A model generated the notes under the pieces. The model was not told where the DNA came from. It searched no databases and worked only from the letters and a program-made list of their open reading frames with translations. A program made the translations under genes and the position numbers. Positions 27,248 through 38,166 of a DNA stretch of 38,166 nucleotides are shown one piece after another. The stretch is from contig QXVZ01023223.1 in the NCBI GenBank assembly GCA_008931825.1, forward strand, positions 1-38,166, in the 5' to 3' direction. The stretch comes from Phallusia fumigata (taxonomy: Eukaryota > Chordata > Ascidiacea > Phlebobranchia > Ascidiidae). Position 1 is the stretch's first letter, and each line of letters begins with the position of its first letter.

Positions 27248-30112
27248 CTCTATTGGGTAAACTGCACCAGATTTTATGTGAAACGTCTTCACTTTGAAAG
27301 CATTGGATAGAGCAGCAGCCTGGTAAGAGGCACCAAGTGCAGCAGCCTCGTCCGCATTGATGCTTTTCCCAAGTTCAGATCTGCAAATAGCATTTTGACT
27401 GATTTAAAGAAAAAATGTAGTCATGCAGAAGCATTAAACAAAGTGCTCGAGGCACAAATGCTGATGATACAAGGTAGAACCCCAAAACTCTTAGTCACTA
27501 CATAGTGTTCAACTTTTCCTTTCACCACCAGAAAAGAACTTGGTGCCAGTAAGGACGGTTACTTACTTTCCAGACGCTTTGAGAAGCATTTCTTGCACTT
27601 TTGGAATGCGAGTTCCACCGCCCACCAAAAGAACTTGACTGATTGAATCCTACATCATGGAAGGAATTTTTTAAATTAAAGACACATTTAAATTGTGCAA
27701 TGTGTCTAGTGTTTTGTAACGAATATCATGTTGACAATCATGACATAAACCATCATAATTTCCTCTAAAAATGGCAGTGTAGGCAAGATTCATAGCATGT
27801 AGCATGGTTTTAACATATCCCACAAAATGTGTTAGGTGTTACATGGGGACCCTGCAATCTTGTGGTTATTACCAAACATTTAAAAAAACATAGTAAAAGA
27901 TTGAGGTACATACCATAGTTATGTCTGCAGCTTGTAGGGCTTGATTCAATGGTGCAGAGACTCTTTCCCACAAATCTTTACACATCTCTTCAAAATCCTC
28001 TCTGGACACTCTTGCTCTAAAATCTTCTTCATCAATCAAACCTTCTATCTGCATCAGTCAATTAGCAAAAATACGTTTTGAAATATGATTAGATTGAAAC
28101 CAAAGCCAGTACACTGTTCTAACATATTGCTGAAGTGTTTTCAAGTAAACCTGTTCTGGCATATTCCCTCATTATCAGGTTACTCATGTTCTTAGAGTTT
28201 GGCAAGCACCAGAAAAATATGAATACAAAAAAATTTTTACATCCAATAACGAAATGGTTTGGGCTACAACTTATAATGTTGACACACAAATGGGTGTTAT
28301 GTGACGATAAACTCCACTAACATAACTAAAACTAGTTTATACTTTTCTATGATATACAACACTAGATATTATACATTGCCTCAATCTTTAAAGAATTTAC
28401 TACTTTTTTTACTAGCAAATTTACTAGTAAAGTGATTTGGGCCGCAACTAGTTTTAAATGTAGATGCATGTAGAGAATACCTACCTGTGCTAAATGGTCA
28501 ACATTAGCACTTAAAACCTTCATCACTCTCTTGGCTTCCTTGAGAAGTTTAGCCATTGCTCGGGGACTTTGAGTGACATCACTTTTGGTCTTCTTGTTGG
28601 CATTAAAAAGCTGAAAAGCATTAATAATACATGTAATTAAAAACACATAAAACATCTGTCCACATCTGGTAGATTACACAAGTGCACAATATACATATTT
28701 TCCTACATACTACAGGAAATTATTGCCAACTAAAGTGACTTAAAACTGGAGGGGTAACAAAATTTTTGGGAAAAGCATAGCTAAGACAATGACTTTCTGC
28801 ATGTGGTGATTTTTTTATCCACATGAACATCATACAAAAACAGCTAGCTCATTTTGTAAAAATATGGTGTGTGTGTGTGTGTGTGTAGTTCAATTTAAAC
28901 TCTGGCCTCCAACCTTGACAAGGTGATCTCTCAATCTAAACTCCATTTCAAGACCTCCCAATCCACGATCATGACCAATTCCCTTTACAGATAATTGTGG
29001 GTCAGTAATTCCATTTACCTTCAAAACCTGATAGGCTGTGATAAAGATCAATAATTTGTTAAGGCACAGAAAACAAAAATTATAAATTGCAATTAATTAC
29101 CCATTACAGACGCAACTGTGCTCGATGCTCCCATATCATAAAATAAAATGTAAGATGCAGTGCTGTTAATGTCATGCCGTCGGAACACTCCATAGTTCAA
29201 AGCAGCTGAAAAACACAAACAGATTTTATAAAACAAAGTTTGTACTGCACTTATTGAGAATTTGAGCAAATGTAGCGATCCAAGCATACCAGCAGTGTGA
29301 TCATCCATTAGTTGAGAAACCTTCAATCCAGCAAGTTTGGCAGAATACATTAATGCCTTTCTCTCAGCTTGATTGAAATAAGCTGGTACCGTGATTACAC
29401 AAGTGTCTATTGGTTGTTCTAAAAATGTAGAAAAATGCAACTTAGAAAAATTAGTACACATCACATGTAAACATAAAAATAATATAGTGCCTTAAACTAG
29501 TGTTGAAAACCTCCTGTCTTTGGACCAGAGGTTAATTTCTTGTTCTGCATTACTAGGGCTTAGTCATGTAATATGGTAAGTTTGCAAAATGGAAAAGTAG
29601 TTTTAACCACCACAACAGATGGTACAGATAATACTTGAGGCTGGCATGTAAAACAGTGGGTACTGCCAAGTTAACATACTTACGTGCATACTCTTCTGCC
29701 AAAGACCTAGAATGATTTAAAACCATGGCAACGAGTTCCTCTGGAGAATAAACAAAGTTTTCCTCTTCATTTCTGCAATTTAAACAAGATAGAAGTGCAC
29801 AACAAACTACAACATTTTGCTGAACATACACAAACACGATCGTTCCTGTTTCTGGATCTTCTTTGATGTTGTGATATGGAAATCGTTTCTGGTACCGCTG
29901 TACAATTGGATTGTCCAACGATTTAGCAAGAAGGTCTTGCAGATAGAGGAATGTGGTTTTTGGAAGCCTTACTCCCTAGGATAATAAAAATTTTCCAATA
30001 AAAATTTCAGGAAATGATTTCGTTAGTACATACCTTTGTCATTGCAGGACTTCCAAAATACCTGTCCCCTTGGTCAAAAGCCACAGCAACTTCAGTTTTG
30101 CGTTTGGACTCC
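27248..30112 (-). CDS. HYOU1: HYOU1/GRP170 chaperone, ATPase domain (5' and middle exons missing)
   Basis: Ten exons join in phase: 30112-30034, 29975-29830, 29772-29684, 29418-29290, 29205-29108, 29027-28914, 28610-28485, 28048-27914, 27649-27567 and 27380-27248 (377 codons). They form most of the Hsp70-type nucleotide-binding domain: [12 protein letters not shown] with [47 protein letters not shown], the phosphate-2 loop [26 protein letters not shown], the adenosine motif [19 protein letters not shown] and [19 protein letters not shown]. The signal peptide and the phosphate-1 loop (about 60-75 residues) are absent because the contig ends at N 30175. About 250 residues of the substrate-binding region are missing at N 26827. 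Two donors are unusual: exon 5 is taken as TCT|GTAATG to keep phase, and exon 3 ends GCAC|GTAAGT. The breaks coincide with assembly joins, so this is not a pseudogene. Confidence 0.93.
28867..28886 (+). repeat. (GT)10 microsatellite
   Basis: Twenty bases of perfect GT dinucleotide repeat in a HYOU1 intron, about 28 bases from the donor of the exon that ends at 28914. Confidence 0.95.
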
Positions 30113-30409
30113 CTAGAAAGATAATGACATATAGTTACCTGCAGGTTTCTGATTTTATCACCGATTTTGCAGTGNCGCGTGAAATGTTGCAAACCACACA
30201 AAAAGGTCGTGACCAGCATGCGACCTTTGCCATTTGGCGTCATAATACCGCTACAACTGAGGAGTAATAACAGCAAACTTTGCTCTTGGGTATGCGTGTA
30301 AAAACGTGTTATGACGTCTTGATGTGGTAAATTAGCACGGAGTTGCTGACCTTTTAGCCGAAGAAAGCAGAACTACGATGGATCATATTGGACATGCCTT
30401 TTCGCTGAC
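30113..30409. other. Contig join (N at 30175); no gene identified
   Basis: Left of the N is HYOU1 intron; right of it the sequence does not show the missing HYOU1 first exons. A minus-strand frame with a leucine-rich start (30276 downward) begins with TTG and has no ATG in a useful place. Confidence 0.4.
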
Positions 30410-32393
30410 CGGCGGTTAGGCCTGAGGCGCAAAAAGAGCCTTTCGTTTGCCCAGTGATAGAAACGGGCCGACCGCCTATTGTTTCGAATTGCAACGGAAG
30501 GTACATTACTATTTGTCAGTTTACAACGCATGTAGCCGTGCTATGTTTTTCCGGTGCGATTCTAACTGGGTCATTGGTCATTGCGTTACGTTGTTGCAGG
30601 TAACGATCCGGCATTGCGAATAATTATACAGACAATTAGATAGTAAAGCAATTCACTTAGCACCAAACAGTTTTCTGCAAGGCCCTCATTTTGAGGTACT
30701 GTGTTCTAAATTTGCAAATACTAAAACAGTCTCGATTTTACCAGTTAGGTTATGGTAATCAGTTAATAGTAAGGCTATAGTAAGCCAATAGTAAGCCGAT
30801 ATGGGCATTTAGTTACGCCGCGGATCCGTGTAGTCTCTGGTGCGTCACGTTTGCCCTGTCGTGCCTTTTAGCAGGGTTGCCTACGCGAGTTTCCGTTGCA
30901 TGACACATGATGCGTGGCATTACGCCCCGACGAGAGCTCACAAGTCCAACTTGGGCGTAGGCGATAGTCATAGCTAGATCAGGTTCGCATTGTGCCAAGT
31001 CGGACAGCTGTTTGTAGTGACAACTTCGAATTAAATGCGCCTCAAATGTAAAAACTAGTGTAGGCAAAAGAGTGCAAGACAAAAAGGTGACGTCGCTTTT
31101 GAGATTATCTTCAAAGACAAACTGAGTGAGGTTTTTGGGTTAACTGTCGGTTCAGCGAAACTTTTGGCCCAACTCAGAGTAATGGTTTTGTAAACAACAT
31201 GGCTTGGGTAGGGCTTCAATCCTTTTTTAGAAAACAAGGCCGGATACAAGGGGAATGGGGGGAAATGCGACAAACAAGGGGAAATTACAAATGCAAAAAC
31301 GCTGTTGATTCAAAACACAGCATTTTAAAGGTACGACGGCTTTTATGCAGAACAGAAGCCAAACATAGGATTCGTGTCTCCAGGCCAACTGAAGTGCTTC
31401 TNCGGCGGTTAGGCCTGAGGCGCAAAAAGAGCCCTTCGTTTGCCCAGTGATAGAAGCGGGCCGACCGCCTATTGTTTCGAATTGCAACGGAAGGTACATT
31501 ACTAATTGTCAGTTTACAACGCATGTAGCCGTGCTATGTTTTTCCGGTGCGATTCTAACTGGGTCATTGGTCATTGCGTTACGTTGTTGCAGGTAACGAT
31601 CCGCCATTGCGAATAATTGTACAGACAATTAGATAGTAAAGCAATTCATTTAGCACCAAACAGTTTTCTGCAAGGCCCTCATTTTGAGGTACTGTGTTCT
31701 AAATTTGCAAATACTAAAACAGTCTCGATTTTACCAGTTAGGTTATGGTAATCAGTTAATAGTAAGGCTATAGTAAGCCAATAGTAAGCCGATATGGGCA
31801 TTTAGTTACGCCGCGGATCCGTGTAGTCTCTGGTGCGTCACGTTTGCCCTGTCGTGCCTTTTAGCAGGGTTGCCTACGCGAGTTTCCGCTGAATGACACA
31901 TGATGCGTGGCATTACGCTCCGACGAGAGCTCACAAGTCCAACTTGGGCGTGGGCGATAGTCATAGCTAGATCAGGTCCGCATTGCGCCGAGTTGGACAG
32001 CTGTTTGTAGTGACCACTTCGAATTAAATGCGCCTCAAATGTAAAAACTACTGTAGGCAAAAGGGTGCAAGACGAAAAGGTGACCTCGCTTTTGAGATTA
32101 CCTTCAAAGACAAACTGAGTGAGGTTTTTGGGTTAACTGTCGGTTTAGCGAAACTTTTGGCCCAACTCAGAGTAATGGTTTTGTAAACAACATGGCTTTG
32201 GTAGGGCTTCAATCCTTTTTAGAAAACAAGGCCGGATACAAGGGGAAGGGGGGGAAACGCGACAAACAAGGGGAAATTACAAATGCAAAAACGCTGTTGA
32301 TTCAAAACACAGCATTTTAAAGGTACGACGGCTTTTATGCAGAACAGAAACCAAACAGAGGATTCGTGTCTCCAGGCCAACTGAAGTGCTTCT
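30410..32393. repeat. ~1-kb block present twice around N at 31402 (haplotype duplication)
   Basis: 30410-31401 and 31403-32393 are about 98 % identical by eye, abut at a single N, and each copy starts CGGCGGTTAGGCCTGAGG and ends at GAAGTGCTTCT. Differences are scattered substitutions. As elsewhere in this scaffold, this is most simply an allelic duplication. The block is relatively GC-rich and contains a minus-strand frame of 84-89 codons open in both copies, with several amino-acid differences and no recognisable domain. Its identity (gene fragment, promoter or old transposon) is unknown. Confidence 0.82.
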
Positions 32394-33274
32394 TGGGTTT
32401 CTGCGCCAGGCCCAAAGTAGTCCTCAGGCAATAAACATCGGCCAATTGAGTGCCTGAGTTGAGGGAGGGTGCCACCAATGAAATTTTGTGAGGAAATAAA
32501 GACGTGTATGTTTTGAGGACTAAGTATCAAAGCCCTTTGTTCGTCGACGTTTCGTGCGCACCCGAGCGTTTAGATAGTATTTGCAATAGGCTTTGTTGGC
32601 GCGCCCACCGGTTTCGTGCGTGACGTGATTCTGTGAAACGTCAAAAAGTCGTTGACTTGGCAACAGCCAGCAGTGTGTATAGTTACAGTAGCAATTGTAG
32701 CTGACCTGAATTGGCAGTTGTGGCCCAAAGCATGCATTTAGTGGCAAGAAAATGAAGCTTTGCTTTTTAAATTAGGGTTATCGTATCTTCAAAGGGAATT
32801 TAGGCTTACTATAGTGATTTTTGTTGTGTGGGTTTTATCTCATCTAGATATAGTCCGTTTTAAATTGACGACCGACTGGGGTGTTGAGTTTAACAGTTTG
32901 AATATCGGATGGCGATTTCTCATTTCTTTCCATTTTAATCTGCGTAAAAGCTCATGCTTTGCGCAGAAAATATGGCATTCCTTCCATTCAGTCTTATGTA
33001 ACGAATTTTTGTAGGCTTTAGGAAACTTCTGCTTAGAATTGTCGAACTTATACCTTGGAAAGTTACCTGGTTAACTGCATATGTACGCTACAATTTAAAC
33101 TTTTTGCAATTTGTGGTTTCTGTTTCATACACAGAAAACAGCCTGCGACTTGCACTGACTTGACGAATAAAATTTGTTTTGTATTGTTCCAAGATACCAG
33201 AATTTCAGCGGGCCGACTAAGATAAAGCATTGTAAACTTATCAGCTACTTTTCGGAGGACGAATATACTTTACG
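32394..33274. other. Intergenic; 5' region of the first small membrane protein gene
   Basis: No coding region supported. The gene that follows appears intronless; its promoter must lie in the last few hundred bases, but I see no TATA box in a convincing position. Confidence 0.4.
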
Positions 33275-33487
33275 ATGGGAAACTTTCTCTGGGCAGTTGT
33301 GTGGTGCATCTTGCTGCTTTTCATCGGGTGGCCAGTGGCTGGATTTCTTGCTGGACTTTACATTTTGTGCCTGCCCTTCGCAGTGTGCATAGAACCCTGT
33401 AAAGGCTTCGTGGATCTACTCTTCAAAGGAGTACAACTGCCAAAGCTGTTTGCCGAAAACATGGTCGCCCAGAAGGAGATGTGCTAA
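33275..33487 (+). CDS. Small intronless membrane protein, 70 residues (paralogue 1)
   Basis: A single-exon gene with good start context (A at -3, G at +4). The N-terminus MGNFLW leads into one long hydrophobic stretch, about residues 5-40, containing FIGWPVAGFLAG and YILCLPF. This could be two closely packed helices or a hairpin. A Cys-rich turn (VCIEPCK) and an amphipathic tail follow, ending EKMC-like (QKEMC). The Gly at position 2 might be N-myristoylated. A paralogue with about 60 % identity is at 36028. I recall similar ~70-residue proteins in other invertebrates and fish but know no function. Real coding is supported by the preserved paralogue: the shared pattern is GWPxAG, YIxCLPFxVCxEPCK, LP, FAE and KEMC. 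Confidence 0.72.
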   Translation: MGNFLWAVVWCILLLFIGWPVAGFLAGLYILCLPFAVCIEPCKGFVDLLFKGVQLPKLFAENMVAQKEMC

Positions 33488-34334
33488 TTACATGCAGCCA
33501 ACGACCAGCAATTAAATTTTCATTTCCTGTATTGTTTTAGGCTGTATATAAACATACAGCATGATTTATGCGCTTTATAGCTGGCTGTATGTGACACATT
33601 ATTATTTATTCTAACAAATCGACCATACTTTTCAGCAGCGGCTCGGCGTGAAAACCTTCTGCGTCATAACCACACTTTATAGTCGATCGTTTGAATTTAA
33701 CATGTGCTTTATTTTTTGCAGTGTACTAGATGATTATTATTGGGAAAGCTTAAACTGCTGAGACCTGTAATGGTGTTTTTATACTCGGCAAAAAATCTAA
33801 TAAACAGTTGGATTAAAATGTTTTTGCTTCCAGATTTTGGTGATGATTTTGTTGTACTGATGTTTGACTTCACAATAAACGCAATTTTTATGTGCCATGG
33901 CATGTTCCACATTCTTTTGTAGTATAGTGTTGTGCATTCACATATTTTAGTTCGCTTAACCAACAATGGGTTTTGTAAGTTTGGCTGCTTTTTCAAATTA
34001 AAAAGTAGACTCGGACTGCAAAAGGAGTTTAAATAAACGCAAAACTGCCAGAGAGCATCATGTAGTGAACACAATGTAATGTAAACGTTTTACCAATCGC
34101 TGTTGTTATTATCAGTGCAAAAGCGATTGCTCATCTTTATAAAAGCACCACTTCGCCCGACAATTCTACACAGCAATACATTTTGTGATCAGCTTTAATA
34201 ACATTGCAAACCGCATATTCACAGGCAATTTGATCACATGCCACATCCTTCCTTTCGGTCGCTTGGTATGCTGATACATCCCAGAAGCATCGTTGAAAGC
34301 ATACGACAAAACGATTTTGCTTTGACGTTGACAT

Positions 34335-34367
34335 CAGTCTGTGCGATTAAACAAATCGCACAGACTG
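34335..34367. repeat. Perfect 14-bp hairpin with 5-base loop
   Basis: CAGTCTGTGCGATT, loop AAACA, then AATCGCACAGACTG. The arms match at all 14 positions. There is no T run after it and no resemblance to the histone mRNA stem-loop. Confidence 0.85.
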
Positions 34368-34748
34368 CGAAATTTATCGCAACTCGCGTTGGTCAACGTG
34401 TTATTTAGGGATATAATCACCTATCGAACTTTGTTGCGCTTACGTAAGTCAAGGATTGAAACTGATAACTTACAACAAGGATGAAGCCATATTTTTTTGA
34501 ATAAAAATTTACTGAAAATCAAACAACTTCTGTCTGTTCAGTTGTAAAGCCCTAGGGCCGGTATACACAATCGTGCCCCTACTCCACAAAAGTCAAAATT
34601 GTAGCATATGTAGCCTATGTTTATAGTAGAAACATTTCTCTTGGTCAAAAATATCCAATGCCATGTAGAAAAGACAATTATTTCATTGAAATGTGAAAAA
34701 GGCTATGCGCAGTAGCTCGGCGCTGGCCACAATTTTATGTGGTAGAAT

Positions 34749-34765
34749 GGACCTAAATTAGGTCC
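34749..34765. repeat. 17-base palindrome
   Basis: GGACCTAAATTAGGTCC: 8-base perfect arms around a central A. AGGTCC resembles nuclear-receptor half sites, but the everted, adjacent arrangement is not a standard response element. Confidence 0.6.
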
Positions 34766-35509
34766 TATCCGCTTTTCTCAAACTGTGTTAGCTGCGTTTT
34801 TTGGAGCTTTTCATTCAAATTACAGTTGGCTGCAAACACCACCTAGCGCATACATGAATGTGCCATATTTTATGATGTCTCCGCAATGACGCGTCACAGG
34901 CTTTGGCGCTTTATTAATAGCACTAAAGGTTTTGCATTTATGATTTCTATACATTGTCATGGTTGGTAGCACAAAGTTTACACGCACATCCATGAAAGCG
35001 AGCAAAATCGTGCATAACTGTTTGAATATCCTCCTGTTATTAATATTTTAAAACTTAACCACTGTAGGCTTTTTAAAAGCTTCAAAAAAGGCAGAGTTCA
35101 ACGAAACTAAACCGCACCTTGCCATCTGAACATGCCATGTTGTATGCCCGTTTTGAAATGCAAACAACTAGTTAATAACTTACCGAAACACCAAACACGT
35201 AAAAAGACGCGGCGTCACAAACAAGTGTGTTGTGTTATACAAGTACACTATAGGCGCCTGCTTTACCATCGCCGATTTTTTCGATCTACGTATTTCGTCA
35301 ACCGATTGATGAGTAAGACAAATAAAACACAAAATTTCGTGAGGATTTGTGTTCAATCAAGTCTTACAGCAAGAAGCAGACATTTCTGGATCGGCAATAC
35401 GTTTGGCCGCAAATCTGTAAAAATGAGAAAACAGTCCAGTCTAGGTTAATACAGCATTAAAGGTGTAGCTGTAATTTCTGTTGAGAAGAGACTATTTCAC
35501 AACTTTTTA

Positions 35510-35966
35510 TGTGTTGAGAAAGGCCCTTGGGTTGCTAGGGGTCACACCTAGTAAATGAGGTTTACCGGAATGCGTTTTCCTGTACAGGCACGGTAAAATT
35601 TGTAAATGACGAAGTAAGAAAATTTAACGAAAGGTAACTAGGAAAAAGTTTTTATGACAGAAGTGATATTATATCAAATCGGTTGATATATACTATTGCA
35701 CTAACAATACAAATTACTTTTAGTGTTTTGTGTTATATCAACCAAACTGTGACATCACTCAAAAGTTGTCTCAAACAAACATAAAATCCCAACTCGTCGG
35801 AAATTTTTAGATTAACACCTATCACCCCCATAGACATATATTTTGCTTATTCTGCCATATTCTTTATAAAACAGTGTTACCAACAGGTTCAGCCGACCTG
35901 CTACCCCATCATTACCTAAACATGTGGGTAATTACCCCCAATTTAAAAACCACTGTTCTAACCAAA
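35510..35966. mobile_element. Possible decayed hAT-like non-autonomous element
   Basis: The right edge, read from the minus strand, begins CAGTGGTTTTTAAATTGGGGG, which resembles a hAT terminus. The left edge (near 35510, GTTGAGAAAGGCCC...GGGGTCACACC) resembles it loosely. Internally GGTTGATATA (about 35681) pairs with TATATCAACC (about 35735). No target duplication was found, so the boundaries are approximate. Confidence 0.3.
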
Positions 35967-36027
35967 CACGTTTTTCAGAAGTTATTTTAATTATCGTCGT
36001 TATCTACAACCTTGTGCAATTTTTAAA

Positions 36028-36243
36028 ATGGGCAACTTTCTCTGGTCACTTGTTTGGTTCATTGGACTTCTGATCGTGGGCTGGCCTATAGCAGGTCTCC
36101 TGGCCGCATTTTATATCTTCTGCTTACCTTTTGTCGTCTGTGTGGAACCTTGCAAGGCGATTGTAGAATTTCTGGAGAAATGTGTAAAGCTTCCTATCTA
36201 CTTTGCCGAACAGATGAAAGAAGGAAAGGAAATGTGCAGTTAA
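36028..36243 (+). CDS. Small intronless membrane protein, 71 residues (paralogue 2)
   Basis: Single exon, strong start context (AAAATGG). Colinear with the protein at 33275 over its whole length, about 60 % identical: MGNFLW, GWPIAGLLAA, FYIFCLPFVVCVEPCK, then KCVKLPIYFAEQM and KEMCS at the end. Substitutions in the hydrophobic part are conservative (I/V/L/F), which indicates selection on the protein. Same orientation as paralogue 1 and 2.5 kb away, so a tandem duplication. The non-coding flanks are not similar, so unlike the N-flanked duplications this one is old and real. Function unknown; membrane location inferred. Confidence 0.75.
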   Translation: MGNFLWSLVWFIGLLIVGWPIAGLLAAFYIFCLPFVVCVEPCKAIVEFLEKCVKLPIYFAEQMKEGKEMCS

Positions 36244-38166
36244 AATATACCGTGGACTACTGCTTCGTTATTTGATTCAATGACTCATATGTATTCATGC
36301 TTTGTGCTGTATCATCAAATTTGCCTTTTTTTTAATTTAGCACCTAAAATCCCTTAAAGAAGGCGGGGGTGGCATTTACGTTAATACCACAAAAATTGGA
36401 AATCTACAAATGGAAATCGTTAATTTTTTAACTTCAAACAGCTAATTTTTGGCAGTATATCGAACACTTTTCCTGGAAACATTTACACTTTTTTGGTAAA
36501 TCTGCCTGTAAAAAATGATGTGGAATGTAAAGCGTTGCTTGCAAATATCAGAATAATTCTATTTTTGTCCACCAAATTGACGATCGCGTTGATATAAACC
36601 TGATTGAGACTCAAAGATACGAAGAAGCCTCAATAAACGCCGACTCAATATTTTTAGGTCGAATGTACAACAGTTGAATAAATACTTCTTGAAATAAATC
36701 ATTCATCACGTTTAGCCTTTGCGTATCAAATATTTATTGCAACAACACTGCATGCGGTATATCTGGCCCCATACCTCGTATTACCAGCAGCTTGTAACAA
36801 ACAAAAAAACGCAAAAGTCGGGTAACAGTCCAATGGACTGTAAAACGGGCGTAAAAATTGTGGGTTGTAAATTTCTTTTGTTAGGTCCCTGTGACGTAAT
36901 GCCTCTCGTGAATTTTCGATTTGCTTTAGTCGTAAATTCAAGTTGTTTTAGCACGACTGTGTATACAGCAGGTATGTTCATTTCACTTTCAAAGTCTAAA
37001 TCAGATGTCAAGACAATCAGGCAAAAACTGCAATGGGTTGTAACTCGACTATATGAGCAAAAGGCATTTAGGCGTTGTTCCGCCACCGACCGTAATCTGT
37101 GGTATTTCTTCAAAGCTGTGCGTGCAACAAACGCATGTTTCTATTATTACGCAGAGAGATATAGTAGAGATTGGTAAATAAGTACTTTCGACAACAAAGA
37201 AACCGCCTGTTATGATATTAACACACCGCAAGGACCGAAAACTTATAAAAAGACATTATTGTCTCAATGGGCGGAGTGGACCATTGAAATGTGGTCACGG
37301 ACCGACTGGTAATGCTGTGACCTAGGGCTATATAATAAAAGACGGCGAGGTTCTCCAGTCTAGCACGCTTTACGCTCGGGTTACATCGGAATTCAGTCGA
37401 CCGACAATGATACTATCCTGTACCGAGGTGTTGCCGTAAAATTTTGACCTTTAAGACAACTGTAGTGTGTCGAAGATGGAATAAGAGCCCGGTGCAGGAG
37501 AAATTTGAAAGTTTCGTGAAGTACAAGGCACTGTTTGCTTATTTAGCATGGGTTTGGCTTTTGAAAACTGTTGTACAGCTCCAAATAATTTAATGCAGAA
37601 AACGGTCTGATGAAGCTGATTTAGTTTTGTTGTAGTTTCCTCACATTAGCATTACTTTTCACACTTAATTGATGTGAGCAAAATCTCCAACTGAATGCAG
37701 ACAAAGGCGCTTTTGATGGGACGAGAAGGAGTTGAACTGTAACAATTTAAGCTGTGGTTGGGTTTTGAAAATAGCAACAAACATGTCATTGCAAACGTGG
37801 GAAAATTTTCATGTTTTTTTACCGCACATGATTGCCATCGGTAATAATTTTCCACTATTAGCAAATAGGACATTGAGTCAAGTCAGTACTTTCACATATT
37901 TGGCAACTTCCGGGTGTCGCTGATAAATGACCTGGGTGCATTGCGTTGCTGCATTCATCCATAGAATTGCTAAGGCATGACTTTGATACGAAGCTCGCTG
38001 TTTGTTATGTTTTTGATGCAGTTACGAAAGAAAAGGTTAAGCGAGCGTAGTTTAAAATGGTCATGTTTGCATGGATTTATACTCTCAAGGCCAACGACTA
38101 AATGAGTTGTGTGAAGTCGACCGTGAAAGCTACGTCACTGTTAAATATGCGACGCTCATTATGCAA
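36244..38166. other. No gene recognised; contains a TATA promoter
   Basis: The 3' UTR of paralogue 2 (AATAAA near 36677) and then non-coding sequence. A 152-codon plus-strand frame at 36719-37177 begins at a non-ATG codon, has no domain, and overlaps a 110-codon frame on the other strand; I do not accept it. After the TATA promoter at 37329 a 42-codon frame (about 37472-37590, hydrophobic ALFAYLAWVWLL) follows an acceptor (aactgtag) but lacks a start exon. Confidence 0.4.
37269..37341 (+). promoter_or_regulatory. TATA-type core promoter with GC box
   Basis: TATATAATAAAAG at 37329-37341 is a strong TATA box. A GC box GGGCGG lies at 37269-37274, and a TGACCT nuclear-receptor half site is just upstream of the TATA box. 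A start site would be expected near 37360 (TCTCCAGTC). The transcript it would drive is not identified; a gene may begin beyond the right edge. Confidence 0.45.

Larger units (their letters stand above)
33488..36027. other. Spacer between the two paralogues
   Basis: 2.5 kb without a supported gene. Several frames of 60-121 codons are AT-rich and unlike proteins. It holds a perfect hairpin at 34335-34367, a palindrome at 34749-34765, and a degenerate inverted-repeat element around 35510-35965. The 3' UTR of the first gene occupies the beginning. Confidence 0.45.

Noticed and set aside
36719..37177. 152-codon plus-strand frame
   Set aside because: It begins at a non-ATG codon, shows no recognisable motif, and a 110-codon frame lies opposite; no splice or promoter support.

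Overview
The window is animal nuclear DNA. Genes are split into short exons with consensus GT/AG introns of roughly 60-600 bp, and the base composition is AT-rich. The recognisable proteins are animal families: a HYOU1/GRP170 chaperone, a canonical nuclear poly(A) polymerase, a CCSAP-type centriole/cilium protein and a short-chain-collagen-C4-like surface protein. Compact genes, the C4-like family and very visible allelic divergence suggest a marine invertebrate deuterostome, most likely an ascidian. That taxonomic call is an inference.

The sequence is a scaffold of contigs joined by single N characters at 3350, 18486, 20017, 24142, 26827, 30175 and 31402. At four joins (3350, 18486, 20017, 31402) long contig ends repeat each other, and 24142 shows a 17-base echo. 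Two alleles, or unmerged overlapping contigs, have therefore been laid end to end. This creates false duplications: the left-end segment with a 52-codon ORF, several poly(A) polymerase exons, and the 30.4-32.4 kb block. At 26827 and 30175 HYOU1 exons are missing.

Layout. 1-5.8 kb: parts of a minus-strand immunoglobulin-superfamily gene (signal-peptide exon at 5.7 kb, half-Ig exon at 1.1-1.2 kb). Inside its putative intron is a small plus-strand ORF behind an X-box/E-box/ETS promoter-like cluster, present in two allelic copies. 6-8.3 kb: no firm gene, a few candidate exons and an E-box pair. 8.4-10.8 kb (+): C4-like type II membrane protein, seven exons. 11.9-13.6 kb (+): CCSAP, five exons. 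14-22.3 kb (-): poly(A) polymerase, convergent with CCSAP, with two allelic duplications and a polymorphic hAT MITE in an intron. 22.3-24.2 kb: little, one candidate exon and a short direct repeat. 24.3-30.1 kb (-): HYOU1, 17 exons visible. 30.2-32.4 kb: an unassigned block, doubled by the assembly. 33.3 and 36.0 kb (+): two paralogous intronless genes for ~70-residue membrane proteins. The rest is non-coding, with inverted repeats and a TATA-type promoter at 37.3 kb.

The genes do not form an evident pathway; this is an ordinary animal gene neighbourhood. The points most worth following are the RFX-type (X-box) promoter in front of the unrecognised 52-residue ORF, the paired small membrane proteins, and the hAT insertion caught with both its filled and empty allele.
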